DNA of 64,000 bases. It comes from Paenibacillus pabuli. GTDB lineage: Bacteria > Bacillota > Bacilli > Paenibacillales > Paenibacillaceae. The stretch covers positions 744,001 through 808,000 of the forward strand of contig NZ_JBDOIO010000004.1 of NCBI RefSeq assembly GCF_039831995.1, read 5' to 3'. Made by a program: the position numbers and the translations under genes. The notes under the pieces are model-generated. The model was not told the origin of the DNA. It saw only the letters and a list, made by a program, of their open reading frames with translations, and made no database searches. Of this stretch, positions 1-9,456 are shown piece after piece. Numbering within the stretch: the stretch's first letter is position 1; each line of letters opens with the position of its first letter.

Positions 1-675
1 GGATACAGCGACTATACGGAGCAGCCGCGTGACATCGATACCATTGTAGATGAAGTTCATCAATTGCTGCGCAAATCCGGTCAGCGACCACCGTATATCA
101 TGGTGGGCCACTCCCTGGGATCTCTGGAGACGCTTCGATATGCACAATTGTATCCGGATGAGGTGGCAGGTATCGTCATGATCGATGGGGGCAGTCCTGA
201 ATATTACAGCACAGTGGAGATGGATGCGCCAGACTGGTATTTCGATTCAGCAAGGTTTCTGGTGAAAACAGGCATTGCACGTACATTGCTGCATTCGGAT
301 CGGATGATGGCAACGCTGGTTATTGACCCGGATCTGGTTGCAGAACCGATGAAAAAGGCCGCTACCAGTTCGACGCTGAAGCATGCGTACAATGACAACG
401 TGATGGATGAGATCCATCGTTCCAGGATCAACGCAGCCCGCGTGCTGGAGAACAAACAGGAATTTTCTTTTCCCCTAACGATCCTGACGGCGGGATCAGA
501 CCAACCAAGTGAGGGAAGCCAGGCATGGCAGGCAGATCAAGCCGAGTTTGCCTCATGGTCCATACAGGGAAGACAGCAGATCGTTCCTCACGCGGAGCAT
601 TACATCCATAACAGTCAACCGGATGACGTAGCGGATGCCATATTGGAAATGGCTAAGTCAACAGGCAGCAAATGA
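1..675 (+). CDS. Alpha/beta hydrolase, 3' part
   Basis: The reading frame is open from the first base, so the gene starts outside the window; 224 residues are visible. The nucleophile elbow GHSLG lies at about residues 36-40 (Ser38 of the visible part), followed by a hydrophobic helix and the segment VAGIVMIDG typical of the alpha/beta hydrolase fold. A late His in the segment PHAEHYIH is the likely catalytic base. The substrate cannot be read from the sequence. The stop overlaps an ATG (ATGA) of the downstream frame, but the small gene that follows more likely starts at 720. Fold assignment is confident; specific function is unknown. Confidence 0.85.
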   Translation, partial: GYSDYTEQPRDIDTIVDEVHQLLRKSGQRPPYIMVGHSLGSLETLRYAQLYPDEVAGIVMIDGGSPEYYSTVEMDAPDWYFDSARFLVKTGIARTLLHSDRMMATLVIDPDLVAEPMKKAATSSTLKHAYNDNVMDEIHRSRINAARVLENKQEFSFPLTILTAGSDQPSEGSQAWQADQAEFASWSIQGRQQIVPHAEHYIHNSQPDDVADAILEMAKSTGSK

Positions 676-719
676 ATCATATGATCCCCGAAACAGACAG
701 CGAACAGGAGGCAGAATGG

Positions 720-899
720 ATGAGAAAATTAAGGGTCGTAACGAAATTCACATCCTTGCTCCTGGCAAGCGGTTTACTCTCTCTCTTGATTCTAACCCTA
801 TCTTTCTTGTGCTTCACCGCCAGAGTGGATGCAGCATCTGTTACACATTTTGCCGAACCGTCGGATTACATCATTCACATGTTTCATTTGTTTTTCTAG
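720..899 (+). CDS. Small secreted or membrane peptide
   Basis: A 59-codon frame starts with ATG eight bases after a perfect AGGAGG (706-711). Basic residues MRKLRVVTK are followed by about 25 hydrophobic residues and then ARVDAASV, which looks like a signal peptide or single membrane helix. The remaining tail is about 20 residues with several His, Phe and Tyr. It follows the hydrolase by 44 bases and may be co-transcribed with it. I do not recognise a family. The frame also extends upstream to an ATG at 672, but that start has no ribosome binding site. Confidence 0.5.
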   Translation: MRKLRVVTKFTSLLLASGLLSLLILTLSFLCFTARVDAASVTHFAEPSDYIIHMFHLFF

Positions 900-1067
900 A
901 TCCACGATAAGGGAAGGATGGCTCTCGCTTTGCATGAAAGCAGCCTGCTGCTGCCATTTATGCAAAGTATTTTTTATTTCGACTGGAAACCTAACAAGTT
1001 ACATGGTATGTTATATCTTTATACGAGAGTAGTAGACAACTATAGAAGAGGACAGGAGAGGATCGAA

Positions 1068-2045
1068 ATGATTAAAGTTGGTATCGTAGGTTACGGAAAT
1101 CTGGGTAAAGGCGTGGAGAAAGCCATTGCGCAAAACCCGGACTTGGAACTCGTTGCCGTATTTACACGGCGTAACCCGGAGCAGATGGTTGCAGAAGGTA
1201 CAGAAGTACGTTTTGAACACATCTCTGCTGCTGAGCAATACATAGGTAAAATCGATGTTATGATTCTGTGCGGCGGTTCGGCAACGGATCTTCCGGAGCA
1301 GACACCTGCCATTGCCAAGTTGTTCAATACAGTGGACAGCTTCGATACACATGCCAAAATTCCTGAATTCTATGCGGAAGTTCATGCTGCGGCAGAGCAA
1401 GGCGGTCACGTAAGCGTGATCTCCACAGGCTGGGACCCAGGCTTGTTCTCCATGAACCGCCTGCTTGCTCAATCCATTCTGCCAGAAGGTAAAGAGTACA
1501 CATTCTGGGGTAAAGGGGTCAGTCAAGGTCACTCCGATGCGATCCGCCGAGTTCCAGGTGTGAAGGCGGGTGTTCAGTACACTGTACCTGTTGAAGAAGT
1601 CATCAACCGGATTCGTGCAGGAGAGACACCGGAATTGTCCACACGCGAGAAACATCTGCGTCAATGCTATGTGGTGGCTGAAGAAGGTGCCAACCAGGAT
1701 GAAATTCGTGAAACCATTGTATCCATGCCGAACTATTTTGCAGATTACGATACAACGGTAACATTCATTTCTGAAGAGCAGCTTAAATCGGAACATGAAG
1801 GTATGCCGCACGGTGGATTTGTTATTCGTAGTGGTGTTACCGGTACAGGACAAAAGCAAATTGTGGAGTTTGGTCTGAAGCTCGATAGCAACCCTGAATT
1901 TACCGCTAGTGTACTGGTCGCTTATGCACGGGCTGCACAGCGTCTGAGCCTGGAAGGACATAAAGGGGCCAAAACGGTATTTGATATTCCACTTGGTCAC
2001 CTGTCCCCGAAATCCGCTGAGGAACTTCGCCGCGATCTTCTGTAA
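1068..2045 (+). CDS. ddh: meso-diaminopimelate D-dehydrogenase
   Basis: The product is 325 residues and should catalyse the NADPH-dependent, one-step conversion of tetrahydrodipicolinate plus ammonia to meso-diaminopimelate, the lysine and peptidoglycan precursor, in the cytoplasm. It opens with the Rossmann motif VGIVGYGNLGKG and continues with FTRRNPEQ, TVDSFDTHAKIP, STGWDPGLFS and WGKGVSQGHSDA, all characteristic of this family. The length is normal. The ATG at 1068 was chosen because of AGGAGAG about 8 bases upstream; the frame is open further upstream without a ribosome binding site. A strong hairpin follows at 2080-2129, so it is probably monocistronic. Confidence 0.93.
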   Translation: MIKVGIVGYGNLGKGVEKAIAQNPDLELVAVFTRRNPEQMVAEGTEVRFEHISAAEQYIGKIDVMILCGGSATDLPEQTPAIAKLFNTVDSFDTHAKIPEFYAEVHAAAEQGGHVSVISTGWDPGLFSMNRLLAQSILPEGKEYTFWGKGVSQGHSDAIRRVPGVKAGVQYTVPVEEVINRIRAGETPELSTREKHLRQCYVVAEEGANQDEIRETIVSMPNYFADYDTTVTFISEEQLKSEHEGMPHGGFVIRSGVTGTGQKQIVEFGLKLDSNPEFTASVLVAYARAAQRLSLEGHKGAKTVFDIPLGHLSPKSAEELRRDLL

Positions 2046-2079
2046 GGTTATAAATATAATGATCCATTTATCGCAATAA

Positions 2080-2129
2080 ACAGCAACAGCCCGTCCTTCA
2101 TCATGAGGGACGGGCTGTTTGCTGTTGCA
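2080..2129 (+). terminator. Rho-independent terminator after ddh
   Basis: The inverted repeat AGCCCGTCC / GGGACGGGCT has a short TTCATCAT loop and is extended by outer pairs (CAGCAAC / GCTGTTG). The stem is GC-rich and followed by a modest T tract (TTTGCTGTT). It may serve both ddh and the convergent pentapeptide gene. Confidence 0.75.
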
Positions 2130-2140
2130 GCAGGATATCG

Positions 2141-2992
2141 TTACGACCAGTGCGCAGGCAAGTTGAGATGAGCCGGCAGTCTGGTACGCGAATTGCCTCT
2201 GGCTGCATTCAACTGGGATTGTGTGAGAAAAATGCTCCCGGTCAGATCTGCTCCGCTCAGATCCGCATCACGCAAGTCGGCACCGATCAGATCGGCATAT
2301 CTTAAGTCGGCATTACGGAGGTCACAAGCAATCATTAACGCGCCGCGAAAGCTTGCTCCCCGGAGGTCCGCTCCTCTTAGATTGGCTCCCAGGAAGTCTC
2401 TTCCTTTCAATTTCTTGCGTTTGGACTTTCCTTGTTCATGGCTGCTGGATGGCGCATGTGCACGTACCAGTTCACTCGCCTGCAGCAGAAGATCGTTCAC
2501 GATTGCCCGCTGAAAGGGAATATCCAGACGCAGGATCGCGGAAGGCTCCAGATCGGTTAGACGTTCGGTCTCCTGGTATACGCTGCGGATGGCGTCGTGA
2601 AGAGAGGAGGTTTCCGGGCGCATGAGCATTTCGTTCATATAACTGAGCAGTTCATGCAGTTGTCTCATGACCGGCAGGCAATCGAACATTTCGGCAGCGG
2701 ATTCCGGATGATCCCGCCAATCTCTGCCCGCATAGGTCACTTGGGACAGCTTCTGGCCTGCACCAAAGCAGTCATAAACGGTGCAGCCCTTAAATCCCTT
2801 TTGCCGGAGCTGCGTATGAATGCCGCAGCGATTATCTGCGCGCAGATTGGAACAGGGGGTGCCGCTGGCTTTGTCAAAAGCAAAGTCGGATGATTTGCCA
2901 TAAGGCAAGGCAACGCAGCACAGGCCGAAACATTGCTCACAGTCCGTGTATAAATGAGGGCTCATTGTGCTGCCGTGGGATAAATTAGACAC
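2141..2992 (-). CDS. Cys-cluster plus pentapeptide-repeat protein
   Basis: This 283-residue protein starts at GTG, eight bases after AAAGGAAG. The N-terminal third has a dense cysteine pattern (CEQCFGLCC, then further Cys in [20 protein letters not shown]) that resembles the YkgJ/UPF0153-type metal-binding zinc- or iron-sulfur-like domains. After a helical middle segment, roughly residues 205-265 are consecutive A(D/N)LRG-type pentapeptide repeats predicting a short right-handed quadrilateral beta-helix. Pentapeptide proteins often bind proteins or mimic DNA. The metal domain suggests a redox or metal sensing role, but this is inference. A longer frame upstream lacks a ribosome binding site. 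Confidence 0.8.
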   Translation of the reverse strand: MSNLSHGSTMSPHLYTDCEQCFGLCCVALPYGKSSDFAFDKASGTPCSNLRADNRCGIHTQLRQKGFKGCTVYDCFGAGQKLSQVTYAGRDWRDHPESAAEMFDCLPVMRQLHELLSYMNEMLMRPETSSLHDAIRSVYQETERLTDLEPSAILRLDIPFQRAIVNDLLLQASELVRAHAPSSSHEQGKSKRKKLKGRDFLGANLRGADLRGASFRGALMIACDLRNADLRYADLIGADLRDADLSGADLTGSIFLTQSQLNAARGNSRTRLPAHLNLPAHWS

Positions 2993-3158
2993 TGTGTACA
3001 CTTCCTTTAATAAATGAAAAAACTGGATATAGAATGTCAGTACCACTTTACCACTACACTGGAATTTGATCAATTCTTATAAAGGAGTTATTTATCTAGC
3101 GAGGCACTGCCATTTATCACATGTAACACGAGTCAGGAAGCAGCGGCATTAAGCTTGG

Positions 3159-3371
3159 TTAGCACCTAAGTTCGATGGCGTGGTTGTGACCATTTTTAAG
3201 ACGAATCATGCCATTGGTTTGGATAGTAAGGTTATACTCAAAATTAAGCATAGGCCCATTCCTAGATTCATTTGGGAGCGTGACTTTTTTATTAATTGCT
3301 CGGGCAGTAAATACAGCATAAATAGGGACCAACATTGATATGATAAGTAGAGATAAAAAAAATATTTGCAA
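3159..3371 (-). CDS. Possible small secreted or membrane protein
   Basis: The frame encodes 70 residues from a TTG start with a hydrophobic N-terminus (about residues 3-23) that looks like a signal peptide or transmembrane helix, then a polar tail ending in a Cys. There is no convincing ribosome binding site and no recognised family. It lies in the otherwise empty AT-rich stretch between the pentapeptide gene and the FMN reductase. The rest of 2993-3523 shows no other gene that I can support. Confidence 0.3.
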   Translation of the reverse strand: MQIFFLSLLIISMLVPIYAVFTARAINKKVTLPNESRNGPMLNFEYNLTIQTNGMIRLKNGHNHAIELRC

Positions 3372-3523
3372 ACTTTATGTAAGTTACTTGACTAATTAAA
3401 TTATATAACTTATTATCAATGCAAAGCCAAACAATTAAACGGATGCAGGATGGTGTAGATATGGGATTTATGGATAAGTTATTCGGAAAAGCAAACAACA
3501 ACACACAAGAGGAGGAAACAAAG

Positions 3524-4063
3524 ATGACGAAATTAAATATTGGGATTATTCTTGGGAGTACGCGTGAAGGTCGATTGAGTCCGCAAGTTGGAGAATGGGT
3601 TAAACAGATCGCAGATTCACGCGGGGATGCCAACTATGAAATCGTGGATATTGCCGATTATAAGCTGCCGCTATTGGGCGAAGCTGATGCAACAGAACAG
3701 GCTACAGCCTGGAACACCAAGCTGGCGAGCCTCGATGGATTCGTATTTATCGTGCAGGAATATAATCATAGCATCTCCGCATCACTGAAAAATGCACTGG
3801 ATTATGCTCGTGAAGCCTGGAACGATAAAGCTGCAGGAATTGTCAGCTATGGCTCTGTAGGTGGTGCACGTGCGGCAGAACACCTGCGTGGTATTCTCGG
3901 AGAACTGTCGGTTGCGGATGTTCGTGTTCACCCGGCGCTTTCTTTATTCACCGATTTTGATAACGGAACCTTCAAACCGGCTGATCTGCATTTGACCAAT
4001 CTCAACGGAATGTTGGACCAAGTGTTGTCCTGGAGTGGGGCGCTGAAAACCGTTCGTTCATAA
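3524..4063 (+). CDS. NADPH-dependent FMN reductase family protein
   Basis: A 179-residue flavodoxin-like oxidoreductase. The motif ILGSTREGR near the N-terminus binds the FMN phosphate, and EYNHSISASLKNALDY is the conserved active-site loop of the azo/chromate/quinone reductase family (ChrR, azobenzene reductase, YieF). It should transfer electrons from NAD(P)H via FMN to quinones or similar acceptors in the cytoplasm. ATG 3524 follows AGAGGAGG with ideal spacing and gives the usual family length. The frame is open upstream to 3419 and contains an in-frame ATG at 3461, but without a comparable ribosome binding site. A terminator follows immediately. Confidence 0.88.
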   Translation: MTKLNIGIILGSTREGRLSPQVGEWVKQIADSRGDANYEIVDIADYKLPLLGEADATEQATAWNTKLASLDGFVFIVQEYNHSISASLKNALDYAREAWNDKAAGIVSYGSVGGARAAEHLRGILGELSVADVRVHPALSLFTDFDNGTFKPADLHLTNLNGMLDQVLSWSGALKTVRS

Positions 4064-4079
4064 TCATATGGAATGTGAT

Positions 4080-4103
4080 AGCCGCCATTTTGGCGGCTTT
4101 TTT
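4080..4103 (+). terminator. Rho-independent terminator
   Basis: AGCCGCC ATTTT GGCGGCT followed by TTTTT forms a compact GC-rich hairpin directly after the FMN reductase stop codon. Confidence 0.9.
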
Positions 4104-4180
4104 GCGTGAGGGAGGACAGCGAGCACATTGACCATATCACCCTGTGGAAGCCTGGAGTGACTCCCTTCATTTCAAAGGAT

Positions 4181-4217
4181 GAAAAAGGACAGCACTCCTC
4201 AAGGAGAACTGTCCTTC
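4181..4217 (-). terminator. Rho-independent terminator after gdhA
   Basis: On the minus strand, AAGGACAG / CTGTCCTT encloses an inner CTCCT / AGGAG pair and is followed by TTTTTC. It lies about 70 bases downstream of the gdhA stop. Confidence 0.75.
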
Positions 4218-4284
4218 ATCAATAAAGTTAAGATTAATTATGATGTACACACGCTTCAAGTGAGACAGCCAAATTACTTAAAAC

Positions 4285-5703
<1,419 letters not shown>

Positions 5704-5837
5704 CTATTTGCATAAATTGCATAAAAGTTTGTAGTTAAATATACAGGAAAGAAAATAAAAATACGAGATGAAAACCCATAAAATGTTTTTTATGACGTTA
5801 TTAAAATGTTCTATGGATCTATCATACGGTGTAAAGG

Positions 5838-5865
5838 TTGGAATATAATAATTGGATAATATAAC
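5838..5865 (+). promoter_or_regulatory. Probable promoter of antiporter operon
   Basis: TTGGAA, a 16-base spacer and TATAAC in an AT-rich stretch, about 100 bases upstream of the leader hairpin. The -10 element is good and the -35 moderate. The rest of 5662-5939 is AT-rich and shows no gene. Confidence 0.45.
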
Positions 5866-5939
5866 CAAATGCCAATTTTAAACGGGAAGTTAGCTGAATA
5901 GACTGGATTAAAAAATTAGTTTTGGTAAGATGGTAAGAA

Positions 5940-5962
5940 GGCCCCGGTTTCCGGGGCTTTTA
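5940..5962 (+). terminator. Hairpin with T tract in operon leader (attenuator-like)
   Basis: GGCCCCGG TTT CCGGGGCTTTT is a terminator-shaped hairpin. No plus-strand gene lies upstream, because gdhA runs the other way. It therefore sits inside the 5' leader of the downstream operon, between a probable promoter and the leader ORF, which is the position of an attenuator. Confidence 0.6.
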
Positions 5963-5985
5963 TCTAACAGAAGGAGGAAAACAGG

Positions 5986-6060
5986 ATGATGAACAGCAAC
6001 ATACGAATCAACGTGGAGAACAAAGCTTGTATAGGAGGTGAGATCTATTATGAACCATAG
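5986..6060 (+). CDS. 24-residue leader ORF, overlaps next start
   Basis: ATG follows AAGGAGG (5971-5977) with good spacing and opens a 24-codon frame (MMNSNIRINV...) ending in TAG at 6058-6060. It overlaps the ATG of the GreA-like gene at 6050 by 11 bases. The ribosome binding site of that downstream gene (AGGAGG, 6033-6038) lies inside this small frame, so translation of one likely affects the other. I recognise no homologue. It may be a regulatory leader peptide or simply a coupling device. Confidence 0.45.
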   Translation: MMNSNIRINVENKACIGGEIYYEP

Positions 6061-6523
6061 GTCTAATCTACAACAATGCAGAGAAATGCTGGTGAAACAG
6101 CTGATTACATTGGGTGAAGAGAAAAGAACATTTCTCGACGCCTATTTTGACGTGCGTGAACCTGAACGAATACAGATGGAAAAATTATTGTCTGCTTACA
6201 CCGGGTATGTCCAGAAGCTGCTGCTGGGACCAGATGAACTTCTTCATTCGGTTGTGCTCATAGGAAGCGAAATCCGATTTGACTATATTGATTTTCATAC
6301 GTCTGATGCATTCAAGATTGTCATGCCTGACGAGGCAGACCCGGATGCAGGACGTATTTCCTTTCTATCACCTGTGGGACGTCAATTACTGCTTAGCAGC
6401 AAAGGGGAAACGAGATCTGTTTCGATCCCGGCTGGTTCCATGAGGGTGCGTATCACAGAGATCACTTGGAACAGTGCATCCTTGAATCCGGTATCTTCAG
6501 GAGGTGTGGATCATGCACTTTAA
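6050..6523 (+). CDS. GreA/GreB C-terminal-domain-like protein
   Basis: A 157-residue protein. The N-terminal about 60 residues are helical and charged. From about residue 65 the pattern VVLIGSEIRFDYID, FKIVMPDEAD, ISFLSPVGRQLL and VSIPAGSMRVRITEI matches the C-terminal FKBP-like domain of GreA/GreB/Rnk elongation factors. The N-terminus is shorter than a full coiled-coil secondary-channel arm. ATG 6050 has AGGAGG 11 bases upstream; an in-frame GTG at 6038 is less likely. It overlaps khtT by 11 bases, so all three genes look translationally coupled. Its role in an antiporter operon is unknown. B. subtilis has a small gene, khtS, in the same position, but I cannot confirm homology. Confidence 0.7.
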   Translation: MNHRSNLQQCREMLVKQLITLGEEKRTFLDAYFDVREPERIQMEKLLSAYTGYVQKLLLGPDELLHSVVLIGSEIRFDYIDFHTSDAFKIVMPDEADPDAGRISFLSPVGRQLLLSSKGETRSVSIPAGSMRVRITEITWNSASLNPVSSGGVDHAL

Positions 6524-7019
6524 AGAGACGGATTTACCGGGAATTGGACGGAAGTATTGGCTGCATACTCGCAGTGGGGAGCATTTGATCATAGTCATTC
6601 ATAATGATGAGCGGCGTGATCTGTTTCACATGGAAGCCGGAGAGACGCCTGAAGACGTAGGTGACATGCTGTCCCTTGTTACCTTAGATGACGAAGAGGC
6701 CCGGGCGGTCGCCGCCATCGTGGGAGGCATGACATATAAGCCCAAGTTCCAGGAGGAACGGGAAGTCATGCTCGAAGGCTTGCTGATCGAATGGTTGCGA
6801 ATTGAACCTCATTCCATGAGCATTGGAAGAACGATTGGGGAGTTAAATATCCGTCAAGCGACAGGGGCTGTCATTCTGGCCGTGGTGGAGAAGAACAGGG
6901 AAAAACAATTTAATCCGGGTCCGGACTATGTGTTTGCCTCTGGGGCTACCATTGTCGTTGCAGGGGAACGGGATCAGATCAGGCAATTAAAACGGTTATT
7001 ATCCGATGGACGGTTGTAG
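6513..7019 (+). CDS. khtT: K+/H+ antiporter regulatory subunit, KhtT-like
   Basis: A 168-residue protein. Residues 1-75 (FKETDLPGIGRKYWLHTRSG) match the N-terminal domain of B. subtilis KhtT. Residues about 83-165 form a TrkA-C/RCK-C domain (LRIEPHSMSIGRTIGELNIR, then PDYVFASGATIVVAGE). This subunit binds the antiporter and, in B. subtilis, cyclic di-AMP, gating K+ efflux. ATG 6513 follows AGGAGGTG. It overlaps the GreA-like gene and is followed after 3 bases by the membrane subunit. Confidence 0.88.
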   Translation: MHFKETDLPGIGRKYWLHTRSGEHLIIVIHNDERRDLFHMEAGETPEDVGDMLSLVTLDDEEARAVAAIVGGMTYKPKFQEEREVMLEGLLIEWLRIEPHSMSIGRTIGELNIRQATGAVILAVVEKNREKQFNPGPDYVFASGATIVVAGERDQIRQLKRLLSDGRL

Positions 7020-7022
7020 CCT

Positions 7023-8228
7023 ATGGATATGCTCATATTCGAAGTGGGAATTGCTGTTGCGCTGATTACACTTACGGGGCTAATATCTGCACGATTACGA
7101 TTTTCGGTCATTCCTTTCTACATTCTGATCGGGATGGCGGTTGGACCGCATGCGCCACAGATCGGCATTGTGGATCTGCGTTTCATCGAAAGCTCGGCAT
7201 TTATTGAATTTATGGGCAGGCTAGGCATTTTGTTTCTTTTATTTTATCTTGGACTTGAATTCTCGGTCTCCCGATTGATGAAATCGGGCAAAGCCATATT
7301 GACCGGCGGCATGTTCTATGTAGGGCTTAATTTTGCTTCCGGTCTGCTGCTGGGCTGGTTCATGGAGTTACCGTTAAAAGAGACGCTGGTGGTGTGCGGC
7401 ATCATGACCAGCTCTTCTACAGCAATTGTGGCCAAAGTGCTCGTTGATCTGAAGCGCACGGCGAATCCCGAAACGGAGATTATTATGGGCATGATCATGT
7501 TTGACGATCTGTTCATTGCCATCCATATCTCGATCCTGACAGGCCTCGTTCTTAGCGGGGCAACCTCATTCCTCAGCGTACTGTTGGTATCCTTGTCTGC
7601 GATGCTGTTCATTGTGCTGTTTCTGATCATTGGCCGGAAAAGCATCAAGTATATTGACAAGGCGCTGAATATCAAATCATCCGAATTGTTTCTGCTTACC
7701 GTGATGACATTGCTCTTCCTGGTGGCTGGTTTTTCGGAAACACTGCATGTTGCCGAGGCCATCGGTGCGTTAATGATGGGATTGGTACTCGGTGAATCGA
7801 GGCATGCGCAACGAATTGAGCATCAGGTCATGCCGTTCAAGGACTTTTTTGGCGCGATCTTCTTTTTCAGCTTTGGACTGACCATTGAACCCTCTTCCCT
7901 TGGGGGTGCTGTCGGGATGACGATCATTGCAGTCATATTAACGATCGCGAGCAATTATGGCGCAGGAATGATTGCAGGCAGAATGTCCGGAATGACGCCC
8001 AAGGCTTCGCTCAAGGTAGGATTTACCCTGGTTTCCCGAGGGGAGTTCTCGATCATTATGGCGAACATTGGCAAGGCCGGGGGACTGATGGTTTCAATCC
8101 AGTCATTTGCCGTGCTGTATGTGCTGATCCTGGCGGTGCTGGGTCCAATCCTGACGAAGGAGGCGCCGTGGATATATGGACAATATGAGCGTCTAAGGAA
8201 CCGATTACGAAGGAAAGAGACAGGTTAG
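7023..8228 (+). CDS. khtU: CPA2-family K+/H+ antiporter, KhtU-like
   Basis: A 401-residue integral membrane protein with about 12 hydrophobic segments. The N-terminal FEVGIAVALITLTG, IGMAVGPHAPQIG, FLLFYLGLEFS and CGIMTSSSTAIVAKVL are typical of the Na+/H+ exchanger (CPA2/KefB-like) fold. The protein ends after the last membrane helix without an RCK domain, which is supplied by the preceding KhtT. It probably exports K+ or NH4+ in exchange for protons. The start has only a weak ribosome binding site and is likely translationally coupled to khtT. A strong terminator follows. Confidence 0.88.
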   Translation: MDMLIFEVGIAVALITLTGLISARLRFSVIPFYILIGMAVGPHAPQIGIVDLRFIESSAFIEFMGRLGILFLLFYLGLEFSVSRLMKSGKAILTGGMFYVGLNFASGLLLGWFMELPLKETLVVCGIMTSSSTAIVAKVLVDLKRTANPETEIIMGMIMFDDLFIAIHISILTGLVLSGATSFLSVLLVSLSAMLFIVLFLIIGRKSIKYIDKALNIKSSELFLLTVMTLLFLVAGFSETLHVAEAIGALMMGLVLGESRHAQRIEHQVMPFKDFFGAIFFFSFGLTIEPSSLGGAVGMTIIAVILTIASNYGAGMIAGRMSGMTPKASLKVGFTLVSRGEFSIIMANIGKAGGLMVSIQSFAVLYVLILAVLGPILTKEAPWIYGQYERLRNRLRRKETG

Positions 8229-8244
8229 ATTGAATTCTGGTAGG

Positions 8245-8297
8245 AGCGTCACACCACGGAGAGATCTTCATCTCTCGGGTGTGGCGCTTTTTTTTTG
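8245..8297 (+). terminator. Rho-independent terminator of antiporter operon
   Basis: GCGTCACACC / GGTGTGGCGC with inner GAGAGA / TCTCTC pairing, followed by TTTTTTTTT. Confidence 0.92.
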
Positions 8298-8350
8298 GTT
8301 TCCTTGCTCCCAAATGAGGTAAACGAGCGAGGGGGAAAATTCGTTTTGCT

Positions 8351-9229
8351 CTAGGGAAGTTGAATCTGAATATTCTCGGTATGCACGGCGACTCCGCCGA
8401 TCCGAACCTGAGTGATCTCGTTGGAAGGGCCGAGTGTTATTCTGCCCTGGATCTTCGAAGGACGGTTCATCGTGTACCCTTGTTGGATCATAAAAGTCTG
8501 ATCATGGGGAGTTGGAAGCTGTTGATACTTATGCAGGTAACACAGCAATGCACCATTGGATGTACCTGTGGCGCTCTCTTCCGGGATGTCGTATAGAGGG
8601 GCGAAGTTCCGACATTCTGCCAAAGCTGCATTACCTTGCGTTTCGAGTGCAAACACATGATAGCCCACCACTTGATGAGCTTTGCTGATGTCGGCAATAT
8701 GCCGCAGGTCAGGGTTAATGGTTGCCAAAACATCAGGATGCCTAACCGGAATTAATATATCATGCAGCCCGGTAGACACGATCTGCACAGGCAGTTCAGG
8801 ATGTAGATCCTGCAACGGAATCTGCAGGGAGTCTGCGATGTCCTGCCGGTTAACCAGCTCTCCAAACTGCGGAAGCGTCTGGGATAGATAGACGTCACCA
8901 TCTTCCTCAACGGTTACTTTGAGAATTCCTGCAAGTGTATCAAGCGTATACACACCCACGTCGACAATCTGCTCGGCCTTCATCAGATAAAATAGCGCCA
9001 CCGTTGCATGTCCACAGAGGTCAACTTCATGGTTTGGGGTAAAGAAACGTACTTTGTAATCGGCAAAATCCGAGGGCATAACAAATGCCGTTTCGGAAAA
9101 GCCGACTTGTCGGGCAATGTCCTGCATCTGTATAGCAGACAAATGCTCTGCTTGTAGAACGACCCCAGCCGGGTTGCCTCCCTCAGGCGTATCAGAAAAT
9201 GCATGTAAGGTACGTACCTCTATTTCCAT
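8351..9229 (-). CDS. PhzF family isomerase/epimerase
   Basis: A 292-residue protein of the PhzF/diaminopimelate-epimerase-like fold. It shows FSDTPEGGNPAGVV near the N-terminus, the catalytic glutamate Glu46 in GFSETAFV, the segment FFTPNHEVDLCGHAT, and the late glycine-rich EESATGTSNGAL. PhzF proper isomerises trans-2,3-dihydro-3-hydroxyanthranilate; stand-alone homologues like this one usually have unknown substrates and there are no phenazine genes nearby. ATG 9229 follows GAGGT. It is divergent from the cyclase gene, whose promoter lies in the 220-base gap. Confidence 0.88.
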   Translation of the reverse strand: MEIEVRTLHAFSDTPEGGNPAGVVLQAEHLSAIQMQDIARQVGFSETAFVMPSDFADYKVRFFTPNHEVDLCGHATVALFYLMKAEQIVDVGVYTLDTLAGILKVTVEEDGDVYLSQTLPQFGELVNRQDIADSLQIPLQDLHPELPVQIVSTGLHDILIPVRHPDVLATINPDLRHIADISKAHQVVGYHVFALETQGNAALAECRNFAPLYDIPEESATGTSNGALLCYLHKYQQLPTPHDQTFMIQQGYTMNRPSKIQGRITLGPSNEITQVRIGGVAVHTENIQIQLP

Positions 9230-9388
9230 TTTGTTTTACCTCGCTTGTCCAGTTGGTTCGTGAAAAATGAGAATGCTCCAATTATATCATGCTTGATGCC
9301 TGAACTGATGAAACGAGGCCGGTCAGCAATTGTTGATCGAAGGTCAAGTGAGTCGCTGCACAGGGTTGGAGGCAGGAACAGAACTGCA

Positions 9389-9417
9389 TTCCCATATATG
9401 GAGGTTTAAGATATAAT
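9389..9417 (+). promoter_or_regulatory. Probable promoter of cyclase gene
   Basis: TTCCCA, 17 bases, then a perfect TATAAT, about 40 bases before the start codon. A second TATAAT on the minus strand near 9283-9288 may serve the phzF-like gene. Confidence 0.5.
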
Positions 9418-9456
9418 AGTAGAAATTTATTCCATTCTGCGTATGAGGTGATCCCA

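Noticed and set aside
1011..2000. 329-codon minus-strand open frame
   Set aside because: It is antisense to the clearly identified ddh gene and resembles no protein.
3419..3523. In-frame upstream extension of the FMN reductase, including MGFMDKLFGK
   Set aside because: The AGGAGG site at 3509-3515 lies inside the extension and the start at 3524 gives the normal family length.
5866..5985. ydaO-type c-di-AMP riboswitch before the antiporter operon
   Set aside because: The leader is too short and lacks the conserved ydaO elements that I can recall; only a simple hairpin is visible.
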